Source: Hymenobacter cyanobacteriorum (GTDB lineage Bacteria > Bacteroidota > Bacteroidia > Cytophagales > Hymenobacteraceae). Taken from it: a stretch of 64,000 nucleotides of DNA. Made by a program: the position numbers and the translations under genes. Below the pieces are notes generated by a model. It saw only the letters and a list, made by a program, of their open reading frames with translations. It had not been told where the DNA came from and did no database searches. The stretch covers positions 434,001-498,000 of the forward strand of contig NZ_JALBGC010000001.1 of assembly GCF_022631375.1 (NCBI RefSeq), read 5' to 3'. Position 1 is the stretch's first letter, and each line of letters begins with the position of its first letter. This document shows positions 1-8,133 of this stretch, piece by piece.

Positions 1-92
1 GTACCCGGTTGGCGCGTGCTGATGCCAGCCTGCAGGCGATGGATGAGGGCAAATTCGCCAATGGCGCTGAGGGGCGTGAGGTTCTCGGACAT
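1..92 (-). CDS. thiL: Thiamine-monophosphate kinase, N-terminal fragment
   Basis: Only the first 30 codons are inside the window; the gene runs off the left edge. It starts at an ATG at 92 and reads MSENLTPLSAIGEFALIHRL at the N-terminus. The T-x-L-S-x-x-G-E-F-x-L-I motif is the characteristic start of ThiL, which phosphorylates thiamine monophosphate to thiamine diphosphate in the cytoplasm. The call rests on this short N-terminal signature alone, since the ATP-binding and Mg-binding motifs lie outside the window. Confidence 0.72.
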   Translation of the reverse strand, partial: MSENLTPLSAIGEFALIHRLQAGISTRQPG

Positions 93-180
93 GGTTTGCA
101 AGAAATATTCGGGAAGAAGCAGTTAGCTCAAGCCAACTGTTTGCCAGCATTGCTGACGCGGGCACAAAAGTACGCCCACA

Positions 181-211
181 AAAAAAGGAGGGAATTGCTT
201 CCCTCCTTTTT
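181..211 (-). terminator. Rho-independent terminator of the lamin-tail protein gene
   Basis: A perfect hairpin: A-run, GGAGGGAA, loop TTGC-like centre, TTCCCTCC, T-run. It lies 25 nt beyond the stop codon of the leftward gene that ends at 236. Because of the A and T runs on both sides it could work in both directions. Confidence 0.8.
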
Positions 212-235
212 CACCTTATTGCTACTAGCGGCCGC

Positions 236-1402
236 TTATTGCACCACCAGTTCTTTGTAGATTTTGGTCTGGCCGTCGGCGCTCAGAATCTGCACGAAGT
301 ACAGGCCGGGCTTCAGGGCCGAAATGTTGAGCGTGAGCTTCTCCTGGCCCAAACCTTTAGCTTCGGCGCTAATGGTCTGCCCCAGGTTGTTGAGCACAAC
401 TACGTGGCCCACTTTGGCATCCTTAATCTCGACCGTGGCGATGCCGTGGGCCGGGTTGGGGTACACGCTGATGTTGGCATCGAACTTGGCCAAGGTGCCA
501 AGGGTCGTCTGATAAGTGCCGAACGGGCCGGTGTAATCCAAATGTTCGCCCAGGCGGTTGTACTCCTGGCCGGCGGCGTTGGTCACCCCACTGCCGGGAA
601 TCGAAGCGTAGCTGTAGGCAACCCACTGGTCGGCAATGTTGTAGCCGCTAACGTATGCACCGGCGGGAGCCGGACCATACACGGTAGGTGCGGTGCTACT
701 TACCCCTTTCGAAACACTCGGACGACGAATCAGCGACATGTTTTCCGATACCACGTCGGGAATGAAATTGGTACCCGGATAAATCGGGTCGTTCGGGTTG
801 GTGCCGCGCCAGTTGCCAACCGTGGAGCTTACCGCGCCCGAGCGGTCGGGGGGCAACTGGCCCACTACGCCAATCAGGTCGATGATAACACCGGTACCCG
901 TGCCGGCCGTGCCGCTGGGGTAGCGCACCAGCGCCATGGCGTCGTTGCCGTTGAAATAAATGGTGCCACCGCCTACCAATACAGTATTGCCGATGGGTTG
1001 CGGGGCGTGGCCGGTGCTGAACTGGTTGGCCGCGTTGCGGATAACCGGCAGCGTAGCCTCGCCGCTAGCCAGCACGAAGGTCGTCCGCGAAGGCAATGTG
1101 TTGGTACCTACCGGCTGCTGAGTGGCGTTGCTGCGGAACAACCGTTCTTCCTCGGTAACCGTCGTGCTACCGTTGGAGTAGCGGCGCACCGAGTAAGGGT
1201 TGAGGTTGACTGCTGAAGTCGTGGGGTTATAAATCTCGATGGCGCGCTCGCTGCCAGTCGAAGGCGACGTGGCCCCACCGTACACCGTGCCCGACGAGTG
1301 CGAGCCTTCGTCGTATTCGGAAAAGAACAGCTCTGTGCCTTGGGCATGAGCAGCGCCGGCTACCAAAAGGGCAGCCGAGAGCAACAGGTAATGCTTTTTC
1401 AT
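236..1402 (-). CDS. Secreted lamin-tail-domain-like protein with T9SS sorting domain
   Basis: A 388-residue exported protein of unknown substrate. Residues 1-20 are a Sec signal peptide (basic start, hydrophobic core, AHAQ cleavage region). Residues about 24-170 resemble a lamin-tail domain: ELFFSEYDEGS, then AIEIYNPTTSAVNL, the usual 'belongs to a structure and is new' pattern of this fold. Residues about 308-388 form a type A T9SS C-terminal sorting domain with the YPNPA motif and the closing GLYFVQI strand. The protein is therefore expected to be secreted across the outer membrane by the type IX system and then processed. It stands alone on its strand, with a terminator just downstream and a TATCTTTG box upstream. 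The catalytic or binding role is not visible. Confidence 0.85.
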   Translation of the reverse strand: MKKHYLLLSAALLVAGAAHAQGTELFFSEYDEGSHSSGTVYGGATSPSTGSERAIEIYNPTTSAVNLNPYSVRRYSNGSTTVTEEERLFRSNATQQPVGTNTLPSRTTFVLASGEATLPVIRNAANQFSTGHAPQPIGNTVLVGGGTIYFNGNDAMALVRYPSGTAGTGTGVIIDLIGVVGQLPPDRSGAVSSTVGNWRGTNPNDPIYPGTNFIPDVVSENMSLIRRPSVSKGVSSTAPTVYGPAPAGAYVSGYNIADQWVAYSYASIPGSGVTNAAGQEYNRLGEHLDYTGPFGTYQTTLGTLAKFDANISVYPNPAHGIATVEIKDAKVGHVVVLNNLGQTISAEAKGLGQEKLTLNISALKPGLYFVQILSADGQTKIYKELVVQ

Positions 1403-1431
1403 AATGTCTGATGGGAGAAAACGATGCAGTG

Positions 1432-1439
1432 CAAAGATA
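1432..1439 (-). promoter_or_regulatory. Candidate -7 box of the lamin-tail protein gene
   Basis: On the minus strand this reads TATCTTTG, matching the Bacteroidota sigma-A -7 consensus TAnnTTTG. It lies 30 nt upstream of the ATG at 1402. No convincing TTG was found at the -33 distance, so the call rests on the -7 box alone. Confidence 0.45.
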
Positions 1440-1530
1440 CACTGCGACGGCTATCCGTTGCGTGCGCCGTTAAGGTTGTGTTGAAAACGTTTTTTTGGTA
1501 GATATATAATGCACAAGCGAGCAACGTTTT

Positions 1531-1562
1531 CTTGCTAACGAGCGTTAGCAAGCATACCTTTG
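1531..1562 (+). promoter_or_regulatory. paaR promoter with embedded TetR/PaaR operator
   Basis: Positions 1531-1552 are a perfect palindrome: CTTGCTAACG, a 2-nt AG spacer, CGTTAGCAAG. The core CTAACG-AG-CGTTAG fits the PaaR operator consensus CNAACGnnCGTTNG that I recall from Thermus PaaR. A -33-like TTG (1532-1534) and a TACCTTTG -7 box (1555-1562) flank it with a 20-nt spacer, so the operator fills the space between the promoter boxes. Bound repressor would block RNA polymerase directly. The ATG of paaR is at 1575, giving a very short leader. Confidence 0.75.
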
Positions 1563-1574
1563 TTGCCTGCTATT

Positions 1575-2162
1575 ATGATGCCCTCCGCTCCCGCCCGCTC
1601 GCGCAAAACCCAGATTGACCACACGGCCACGGCCCTGTTTCGGGCCAGGGGCTACGCGGCCACCAGCATGCGCGAGCTGGCCACCGCCTTGGGCCTGGAA
1701 GCTGGCAGCCTGTATTCGCACATCAAGTCGAAGGAGGAAATTCTGCACCGCGTCTGCTTCGGGCTGGCCGACGAGTTTTTCGCGGGTTTCGATTCGGCAA
1801 CGGCCGATGCGGCTGCCCCCGTTGCCACGCAACTGCGGCAGGCTATTGAAGCGCACGTGCGGGTGCTGACCCGTGACAGTGCCGCCTCGGCCGTGTTTCT
1901 GCACGAGTGGCGGCACCTGAGCGAGCCGGCCCGCACCGAATTTCTGGCTCTGCGCGACCGGTATGAGGCTGGTTTTCGTACACTTATTGCTCGTGGCCTC
2001 GCCACCGGCGAGCTACACGCCCCCGATGCCGCCTTTGCGGCCCTCACCCTGCTGGCCAGCCTGAACTGGCTGCCGAGCTGGTACCGGCCCGACGGCAAGC
2101 TCAGCCCCGACGAAATTGCCCACCGCCTAGCCGAGCAGCTGCTGAGTGGGTTGGCGGGTTAA
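1575..2162 (+). CDS. paaR: TetR family repressor, probable PaaR
   Basis: A 195-residue TetR/AcrR regulator. The N-terminal third holds the helix-turn-helix, with the family pattern A-x-x-L-F-x-x-x-G-Y-x-x-T-S-M-x-x-L-A and then LGLEAGSLYSHIKSKEE. The C-terminal part is a helical ligand-binding domain. The start is set at ATG 1575; an in-frame TTG at 1560 would overlap the -7 box. It is followed by paaA after about 93 nt on the same strand and preceded by a perfect TetR-type palindrome. Context suggests it represses the paa genes and its own gene until phenylacetyl-CoA relieves repression; the ligand is inferred from known PaaR proteins. Confidence 0.85.
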   Translation: MMPSAPARSRKTQIDHTATALFRARGYAATSMRELATALGLEAGSLYSHIKSKEEILHRVCFGLADEFFAGFDSATADAAAPVATQLRQAIEAHVRVLTRDSAASAVFLHEWRHLSEPARTEFLALRDRYEAGFRTLIARGLATGELHAPDAAFAALTLLASLNWLPSWYRPDGKLSPDEIAHRLAEQLLSGLAG

Positions 2163-2255
2163 TAGATTGGTGGATTTCTTCTGCCACTGATTCTGTTCAA
2201 CATTTTGCTTCGCCTGCTTTAACTCATTATCCCACCTATCCACCACCCCACCACC

Positions 2256-3251
2256 ATGTACGGTTCCGCCAGCACCCACGACCTGCCCAGCACCGCCCCC
2301 ACCGGCCTGGAAAACGAAGACCCCATTCTGCTGGCCGAGTTTGAGGCCCGCATTGCGCGGGGCGAGAAGATTGAGCCCGGCGACTGGATGCCGGCCCTCT
2401 ACCGCAAGCAGCTCACGCGCATGATTGAGCAGCACGCGCACTCCGAAATCATTGGCTCGCTGCCCGAGGGCACGTGGATTACCCGCGCACCCGGCTTCCG
2501 CCGCAAAATGGCCCAGATGGCCAAGGTGCAGGACGAAGTGGGCCACGCGCAGCTGCTGTACTCGGCCGCCGAAACGCTGGGCAAAACCCGCGAGCAGATG
2601 CTGGTCGACCTTATCAACGGCAAAAGCAAGTATTCCAACGTCTTCAACTACCCCACGCCCACCTGGGCCGACTCGAACGTAATTTCGTGGCTGATTGACG
2701 CCGGGGCCATCGTGAACCAGCTCGCCAACGCCAAGGGCAGCTACGGCCCCTACTGCCGCGCCCTCGACCGGATTTGCGCCGAGGAGGCCTTCCACCTGAA
2801 GTACGGGCACGATGCCGTGGTGCACATGGCTACCGGCACGCCCATTCAGCGGAAGATGATGCAGGAAGCGCTGAACCGCTGGTGGCCAGCCATTATGACC
2901 TTCTTCGGGCCTTCGGATAAGATGTCGGTACACACCGAAATCCTGATGCGCTGGAAGGTGAAGATGGCCAGCAACGACGAATGCCGCAACCAGTTCCTGG
3001 ATATGTACGTGCCGAAAATCTGGGAAATTGGCCTGACGCTGCCCGATGCTAACCTGCGCAAAAACGAGGAAACCGGCCAGTGGGAGTTCACCGAGCCCGA
3101 CTGGGAAGACTTCAAGCGGGTGATAAACGGCGACGGCCCCTGCAACGCCGAGCGCCTGGCCGTGCGCCGCGCCGCCGAAGAAAACGGCGCCTGGGTGCGT
3201 CGCGCCCTGAGCGCCGGCAAAACCCACCAGTATGTGCGCCCACTGGCTTAG
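2256..3251 (+). CDS. paaA: Phenylacetyl-CoA 1,2-epoxidase catalytic subunit PaaA
   Basis: A 331-residue ferritin-like diiron protein and the catalytic subunit of the multicomponent enzyme that epoxidises the aromatic ring of phenylacetyl-CoA. Visible diiron motifs are the first ligand helix with E64, the E-V-G-H motif at 94-97 and E-E-A-F-H at 176-180. The stretch [20 protein letters not shown] is typical of PaaA. Length is close to that of E. coli PaaA. It is the first structural gene after paaR and is followed by paaB, paaC and paaD on the same strand. A 110-nt inverted repeat separates it from paaB. Confidence 0.96.
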   Translation: MYGSASTHDLPSTAPTGLENEDPILLAEFEARIARGEKIEPGDWMPALYRKQLTRMIEQHAHSEIIGSLPEGTWITRAPGFRRKMAQMAKVQDEVGHAQLLYSAAETLGKTREQMLVDLINGKSKYSNVFNYPTPTWADSNVISWLIDAGAIVNQLANAKGSYGPYCRALDRICAEEAFHLKYGHDAVVHMATGTPIQRKMMQEALNRWWPAIMTFFGPSDKMSVHTEILMRWKVKMASNDECRNQFLDMYVPKIWEIGLTLPDANLRKNEETGQWEFTEPDWEDFKRVINGDGPCNAERLAVRRAAEENGAWVRRALSAGKTHQYVRPLA

Positions 3252-3254
3252 TGG

Positions 3255-3364
3255 AGTGTTGAGTTTTGAGGGTTGAATGTTGAGTGCTGGCTTGGACTAC
3301 AACATGCGAGCACTTGCTAGGTCTTTTCTTAAAACTCAACATTCAACCCTCAAATCTCAACACT
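3255..3364. repeat. Long inverted repeat, family B, paaA-paaB gap
   Basis: Left arm 3255-3285 and right arm 3334-3364 are complementary at 30 of 31 positions. The arms are built from AACTCAA/AACATTCAA-like words. The element fills the whole paaA-paaB gap inside what looks like one operon, so it cannot be a fully efficient terminator. Confidence 0.9.
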
Positions 3365-3368
3365 TCAA

Positions 3369-4031
3369 ATGATACATTCCCTCGACCCGCGCATGAACCG
3401 CCTGGGCCTGCCCGAAACGGCCCCAGCGGCTGCCAAGCCGGCCCTCGACCAGTTCGAAACCTACGAAGTTTTCCACCAGAAAAAAGAGGGCGCGCCTTTC
3501 GTGTACGTGGGCTCGGTGCACGCGCCGGAGGCCGATTTGGCCTTTTTGTTTGCCAAGGAGCAGTACAGCCGTCGCTTTGCCTGCACGGGCATGTGGGTGG
3601 TACCGACTTCGGCCATCACGGTAACGGAGTACGCGGGCGATACCGAGTCGGCCTACGACACGCTGCCGCTGCTGCCCCGCTCGGCTGCCCCCGCGCCGGT
3701 GGATGAGTCGGTGGAACAGGAAGAAGCCTACGCGGCGGGCGAGGAGGATTACGACATCTTCCACCTGAAGAAGCGCGGCAAGGCCCACCAGCACGTGGGC
3801 AAAGTGCGCGCTGCTTCGCCCGCCGAGGCGTTACAGGTGGCTAAAGCCGTGTTCGGCGAGCAACGGCCGGTGGTGAATGTGTGGGCCGTACGCTCGGCCG
3901 ACGTGCTGCACTCGGAGGATGACGACCGTGACATCTGGGCCACGACGACCGACAAAAAATACCGCGACGCCATCGCCTACAAGGTGCAGGACCGAATCGA
4001 AAAATTCAAGGCCGAAAACCCGCAAGCATAG
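3369..4031 (+). CDS. paaB: Phenylacetyl-CoA epoxidase subunit PaaB with duplicated domain
   Basis: A 220-residue protein carrying two PaaB units instead of one; E. coli PaaB is under 100 residues. Unit 1 covers about 31-90 (YEVFHQKKEGAP, then FVYVGSVHAPEA and MWVVPTS). Unit 2 covers about 127-205 (YDIFHLKKRGK, HVGKVRAASPAEA, VWAVRSADV). An acidic, Ala/Pro-rich linker joins them. PaaB is a structural bridge between PaaA and PaaC dimers and has no catalytic residues of its own. The C-terminal unit also contains the DIWATTTDKKYRDA tail typical of single-unit PaaB proteins. It lies between paaA and paaC with only 4 nt before paaC. Confidence 0.93.
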   Translation: MIHSLDPRMNRLGLPETAPAAAKPALDQFETYEVFHQKKEGAPFVYVGSVHAPEADLAFLFAKEQYSRRFACTGMWVVPTSAITVTEYAGDTESAYDTLPLLPRSAAPAPVDESVEQEEAYAAGEEDYDIFHLKKRGKAHQHVGKVRAASPAEALQVAKAVFGEQRPVVNVWAVRSADVLHSEDDDRDIWATTTDKKYRDAIAYKVQDRIEKFKAENPQA

Positions 4032-4035
4032 TTTA

Positions 4036-4785
4036 ATGGACCCAAAACTCGACCTCCTGTATCGCCTCGCCGACGACCAGCTCATCCTCGGCCACCGCAA
4101 CTCGGAATGGAACGGCCTGGGGCCGATTCTGGAAGAGGACATTGCCTTCTCGAGCATGGCCCAGGACAAGCTGGGACATTCGCTGCAGCTTTACGGCCTG
4201 TTGCACGAGCTGGGCGAAGCCGAGCCCGACACGGTGGCCTTCACCCGCAACGCGCCGCAGTTCCACTGCTGCCAGCTGGTGGAGCTGCCCATTGGCGAGT
4301 ACGATTTCAGCCTCACGCGCCACTTCCTGTTCGACCACGCCGAGCTGTTGCGCTTTCAGGCGCTGGCCGATAGCAGCTACGAGCCGCTGGCCCAGGTGGC
4401 CCGCAAGTTGCGCGGCGAGCTGAAATACCACGCCTTACACGCCAACACCTGGATGAAACGCCTCGGCACGGCCACCGATGAAGCCATCGAGCGCATGCAG
4501 GCGGCCCTGAACTTCACGCTGCCCTACGCGCTAGGCATCTTCGAAAAAACCGACGCGGAAGCGGAAATCATCAGTTCCGGCTTGTTCATCGGGGAAGATG
4601 AATTGCAAAGCCGCTGGCTGGAAAGCATCACGAAAGTGCTGGGCCAAACGGCGCTGACGCTGCCGGATTTGGCTACTGCTACGCCCGTGTTCGGCGGCCG
4701 TCACGGCCAGCACACCGAGCACCTGCAGCCGCTGCTGGACGAAATGGCCGAAGTATTCCGCCTCGACCCCACAGCCGATTGGTAG
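4036..4785 (+). CDS. paaC: Phenylacetyl-CoA epoxidase structural subunit PaaC
   Basis: A 249-residue ferritin-like paralogue of PaaA that pairs with it in the epoxidase core. The start is ATG 4036, 4 nt after the paaB stop; a longer frame runs back to 3877 but only through paaB. Typical PaaC features are the N-terminal YRLADDQLILGHRNSEW and AQDKLGHSLQLYG segments and the C-terminal GGRHGQHTEHLQPLL motif. The diiron ligands of PaaA are not all kept, in line with a structural role. Length matches the family. Confidence 0.96.
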   Translation: MDPKLDLLYRLADDQLILGHRNSEWNGLGPILEEDIAFSSMAQDKLGHSLQLYGLLHELGEAEPDTVAFTRNAPQFHCCQLVELPIGEYDFSLTRHFLFDHAELLRFQALADSSYEPLAQVARKLRGELKYHALHANTWMKRLGTATDEAIERMQAALNFTLPYALGIFEKTDAEAEIISSGLFIGEDELQSRWLESITKVLGQTALTLPDLATATPVFGGRHGQHTEHLQPLLDEMAEVFRLDPTADW

Positions 4786-4801
4786 CGTTTTTGAGCTGTT
4801 A

Positions 4802-4890
4802 GCCGCTAGCTTTTAGCTGTCAGCTTTTTTCAATTTTTTTTCAAAATGACCGACGCTAACAGCCAGCAGCCAATAGCTAAAAGCCAAATA
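4802..4890. repeat. Repeat family E arms, overlapping paaD start
   Basis: The left part (about 4795-4825) contains GCTAGCTTTTAGCTGTCAGC. The right part (about 4853-4885) contains a complementary AGCTAAAAGCC plus GCTAACAGCCAGCAG. The words match the inverted repeat in the susD-susC gap (62438-62522). The pairing is imperfect, unlike most other elements here. The right arm is read as codons 4-14 of paaD if the upstream ATG is used. Confidence 0.65.
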
Positions 4891-5358
4891 ATGGATTGGC
4901 TGCAAGCCGTGAAAGACCCCGAAATCCCCACGATTTCGCTGGTGGATTTGGGCGTAGTGCGCGGCGTGGAAATTGACGAAGCCAGCGGCGCGGTGGCGGT
5001 GCACCTCACGCCCACGTTCGCCGGCTGCCCGGCGATGGACTACATGAAGCGCGACGTGGAACGCACCCTGCGCGAACACGGCATTGAACAGGTGCAGGTC
5101 GACATCAGCCTGCGCGAGGCGTGGTCGTCGGACATGATTTCGGAGGCCGGGCGCGCGGCGTTGCGCCAGCACAAGCTGTCGCCGCCGCCGGTGCTGGGCA
5201 ACGTGGTGTTCGACCTCGATTTTCTGGAGTACGCTGAGTGCCCCAACTGCCACCAGCACAATACCGAGTTGCGCACGCCGTTTGGGGCTACGCTGTGCCG
5301 GGCCGTGCACTACTGCCACGACTGCCGCCAGTTGTTCGAGCAGTTTAAACCGGTGTAG
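4846..5358 (+). CDS. paaD: Phenylacetyl-CoA epoxidase maturation protein PaaD
   Basis: A 170-residue MIP18/DUF59-type protein that helps assemble iron clusters of the epoxidase system. The DUF59 domain (about 16-90) carries DPEIPTISLVDLG and TPTFAGCPAMD with Cys61. The C-terminal zinc-ribbon-like region has C132-x2-C135 and C157-x2-C160. Two starts are possible: ATG 4846, which adds 15 residues of low family resemblance, or ATG 4891 (MDWLQAVKDPEIP), where family similarity begins. The extra residues are encoded by one arm of an intergenic inverted repeat, so 4891 may be the ancestral start. It is the last paa gene on this strand. Confidence 0.94.
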   Translation: MTDANSQQPIAKSQIMDWLQAVKDPEIPTISLVDLGVVRGVEIDEASGAVAVHLTPTFAGCPAMDYMKRDVERTLREHGIEQVQVDISLREAWSSDMISEAGRAALRQHKLSPPPVLGNVVFDLDFLEYAECPNCHQHNTELRTPFGATLCRAVHYCHDCRQLFEQFKPV

Positions 5359-5395
5359 CTTTGCCGGCACGGCTTTCTTCATCCTTTCGATTTCC

Positions 5396-6022
5396 ATGTT
5401 TGCATCTCCCCTCTCTTCTTCATTGAAAACGGTCGGTCTGGGCCTGATTCTCTTGCTCGGCATGGCGGCCTCTTGCAAGCGCGATGGTGCCAAAACCGTG
5501 GCCGTGAACCCGGCTTCGGCGGCCGCTTCCAAGCTGCAACTCGATGCCCTGCGCGACTCGGTGGACGTGAAGTGGCGCAACATGGTGGAAAGCGACGACC
5601 AGAAGCTGGCTCTCACGCGCCTGCTACTGCGCGAGCTGCACGGCCAGCCCGGCCGCAGCGAGGCCCAGCTCAAAGCCTTGGAACAGGCCAACGCCCGCCT
5701 CAAAGCCCGCCGCTATGACCAAGCTACGATGAGCAGCTCGGCCCTGATTGACCAGTACGACACTGCTCAGGATTCGCTCCTGAACGCGCTGTACCCCGTA
5801 GCGGCCCCCAATGGTGGCGCGCCCACCGAAAATGCCCGCAATTTCGTGGAGGGCATTCAGCAGCTTGATGCCGGCGTGGTCGGATTCCGAGTGATATATG
5901 ACGACGCGGCCAAGCGTTACAATAACTACCTGCAACTGCACGGTGAAGAATTGCAGTCGCTCGGCGGCAAGTACGTCGACCTGAAACCGCTGCCGCTGTT
6001 CACCATCGGCGCGAAGCCGTAA
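5396..6022 (+). CDS. Putative lipoprotein of unknown function
   Basis: A 208-residue protein not recognised as any family. The start is ATG 5396, 38 nt after paaD, giving a signal sequence with hydrophobic core VGLGLILLLGM and a lipobox-like AASC followed by KRD, so it is probably lipid-anchored. The mature part is rich in Ala, Leu, Gln and Asp and looks mainly helical, with possible coiled coil around 55-120. It closes the rightward paa cluster and faces pepF, with a 39-nt-arm hairpin between them. Nothing in it links it directly to phenylacetate breakdown. Confidence 0.7.
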   Translation: MFASPLSSSLKTVGLGLILLLGMAASCKRDGAKTVAVNPASAAASKLQLDALRDSVDVKWRNMVESDDQKLALTRLLLRELHGQPGRSEAQLKALEQANARLKARRYDQATMSSSALIDQYDTAQDSLLNALYPVAAPNGGAPTENARNFVEGIQQLDAGVVGFRVIYDDAAKRYNNYLQLHGEELQSLGGKYVDLKPLPLFTIGAKP

Positions 6023-6038
6023 ATAGTTTGAGTTAATC

Positions 6039-6143
6039 AAAAACGTCTGTCATCCTGAGCATAGCGAAGGACCTTATCACGTTTTAGCACTTGATGCTGG
6101 CGTAATAAGGTCCTTCGCTATGCTCAGGATGACAGACGTTTTT
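6039..6143. repeat. Perfect long inverted repeat, family A variant
   Basis: Arms 6039-6077 and 6105-6143 are perfectly complementary over 39 nt, with a 27-nt loop. The arms contain GTCATCCTGAGCATAGCGAA and end in A and T runs. The element lies between convergent genes (lipoprotein and pepF), so it can act as a bidirectional terminator. Confidence 0.95.
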
Positions 6144-6162
6144 GTTCAATTATTCTGCCGGA

Positions 6163-7905
6163 TTACAGCGCCTCCATCTCGGCGCGCACGAAGTCGGCCA
6201 GGGTGCGCAGGTACTCGGTGCTGAAATCGAAGCGGATGCCGGCGGCGGCGTAAATCTGGCCAATGGGCGCGGTGTAGCCCAGCGCCAGCGCCCGCTTGTA
6301 GGCCGCCAAGCCCTCGGCGGGATTCTGGCGGAAGTTGCGCCATACGGCAATGGCCCCGAGCTGCGCCATGGCGTACTCGATGTAGTAGAACGGCACTTCG
6401 TAGAGGTGCAGCTGCTTCTGCCACAGATAGGGCTTAAAGCTTTCGAGCCCGCGCCAGTCCACGGTGCGCTGGTTGAACTCGTCGAAAATCTGCACCCAAC
6501 GCTGGTGGCGCTGTTCGTGCGTGTGCAGCGGATTTTCGTACACCCAGTGCTGAAATTTGTCGATGGTAGCTACCCAGGGAAAGGTTTCGAGCACGCTTTC
6601 GAGGTGGGTTTTCTTGGCCCGGCGCAGGTCCTCGGGGTTTGGGAAGAATACGTCCCACTGGTCCATGCTCATCAGCTCCATGCTCATCGAAGCCAGTTCG
6701 GCTACTTCGGACGGCGGGTGCTTATCAGCCCCCAGCGGCAGGCCGCGGGTTAGGAAGCTGTGCACGGCGTGGCCGCCCTCGTGCAGCATCGTCACTACGT
6801 CGCGCAGCGAGCTGGTGGCGTTCATGAAGATAAACGGCACGCCGGTTTCATCGAGCGGGTAGTTGTAGCCGCCGGGGGCTTTGCCCTTGCGGCTTTCCAG
6901 GTCGAGGTGGCCCATCTGGCGCATGGTGCGCAGGCAGTCGCCGAGGTAGGGGTCGAGGTTCTGAAAGACGGTAATGGTTTTTTCCAGTAGCTCGTCGCCG
7001 GTGCCGAAGGGCTTGAGCGGCGGCTGGCCGCTGGGGTCCACGTCGAGGTCCCAGGGGCGTAAGGCGGGTTGGTTGAGGTCCTGCCGACGCTCCAGGTCGA
7101 AACCGTCAATCAGCGGCACCACCGTTTCGCGGATGGCGGCGTGGAAGTCGAAGCAGTCCTGCGGCGTGTAGTCGAACCGGCCCAGCGCGGCAAACATGTA
7201 GTCGCGGAAGTTGGCGAAGCCCGCGTTCAACGCCACCTGCGTGCGCAGGCCGATGAGCTCGGTGAACAGCGCATCGAGTGGCCCGGCATCCTGCAGGCGG
7301 CGGGCCTGAATGGCGCGCCAGGCGGCTTCGCGCACGGCGCGGTCAGGGTTTTTGAGGCGGTCGGCGGCCTGGGGCAGGGTCAGTTCCTCGCCGTCGATGG
7401 TCACGTTCATCGCGCCCACCGTGGCGGCGTACTGTTGCTGCTTGGTGCTGATGTCGGTTTTCAGCGGAATGTTTTCGACCCGGTAAATTTCCGAAGCACG
7501 GCGCACTGAACGCAGAAACACGCCGTAGCGGCGCTCGTCGAGGTCGGCCAGGGCGGGCACGGCCAGCATCTTTTCGTTGAGGGCATGGTCGTAGGGAGCT
7601 ACCAGCGGCTCCACTTCGTTCACGAAATACTGGAAGGCTTCGGCGCGGGCGGCGTCCTGCGTGTCGCAGGTCATGCGGATGTAGCGCCAGGCTAGGTCTT
7701 CGCTCAGCACCGATTCCAGTTCGGAACGGTCGCGCAGCCAGCGCTCCAGCTCAGCCGCCGTTTGCACGGGGCGGGCCTGTAGTTCCTGAAAAAATGGCTC
7801 GATGGCGGCCCAGTCGGTCACCGTGAAATCTTCGGGCAGGTAGTGGCGCGGCGGTCGGCTGGTATCAGTGGCCGACTCGGCGGTAGGTTCAACGAGTTGC
7901 ATCAT
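6163..7905 (-). CDS. pepF: M3 family oligoendopeptidase (PepF-like)
   Basis: A 580-residue cytoplasmic zinc metallopeptidase that degrades oligopeptides. The zinc motif H-E-x-x-H is visible as MLHEGGHAVHSF, followed by the downstream Glu region ELASMSMELM typical of the M3 fold. The length fits M3B oligoendopeptidases. There is no signal peptide. The start is ATG 7905, with a second ATG directly after. It is transcribed leftward behind paaE, separated by a 119-nt palindromic element. Its position between two parts of the paa system seems incidental. Confidence 0.93.
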   Translation of the reverse strand: MMQLVEPTAESATDTSRPPRHYLPEDFTVTDWAAIEPFFQELQARPVQTAAELERWLRDRSELESVLSEDLAWRYIRMTCDTQDAARAEAFQYFVNEVEPLVAPYDHALNEKMLAVPALADLDERRYGVFLRSVRRASEIYRVENIPLKTDISTKQQQYAATVGAMNVTIDGEELTLPQAADRLKNPDRAVREAAWRAIQARRLQDAGPLDALFTELIGLRTQVALNAGFANFRDYMFAALGRFDYTPQDCFDFHAAIRETVVPLIDGFDLERRQDLNQPALRPWDLDVDPSGQPPLKPFGTGDELLEKTITVFQNLDPYLGDCLRTMRQMGHLDLESRKGKAPGGYNYPLDETGVPFIFMNATSSLRDVVTMLHEGGHAVHSFLTRGLPLGADKHPPSEVAELASMSMELMSMDQWDVFFPNPEDLRRAKKTHLESVLETFPWVATIDKFQHWVYENPLHTHEQRHQRWVQIFDEFNQRTVDWRGLESFKPYLWQKQLHLYEVPFYYIEYAMAQLGAIAVWRNFRQNPAEGLAAYKRALALGYTAPIGQIYAAAGIRFDFSTEYLRTLADFVRAEMEAL

Positions 7906-7997
7906 CTTACAAGTATAAACGGCAGCCAGCGGGCAGTGCCGGCACAGGCTGTCAGGTACGTGGAATGGCGGCGGCAGGGATGGAAAATGTGTTGATT

Positions 7998-8116
7998 AAA
8001 AAAGAACGTCATGCAGAGCGCAGCGAATCATCTTGCCCGCCACAACTAATCCCTGTCGATTGGATTACTTCCTGCGGGCAAGATGCTTCGCTGCGCTCTG
8101 CATGACGTTCTTTTTT
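7998..8116. repeat. Long inverted repeat, family A, paaE-pepF gap
   Basis: Arms 7998-8040 and 8074-8116 pair at 42 of 43 positions. The arm core is GTCATGCAGAGCGCAGCGAA and the loop contains TCGATTGGATTA. It lies between two leftward genes, 17 nt after the paaE stop. Confidence 0.95.
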
Positions 8117-8133
8117 CTCAATAACTCTCTCCT

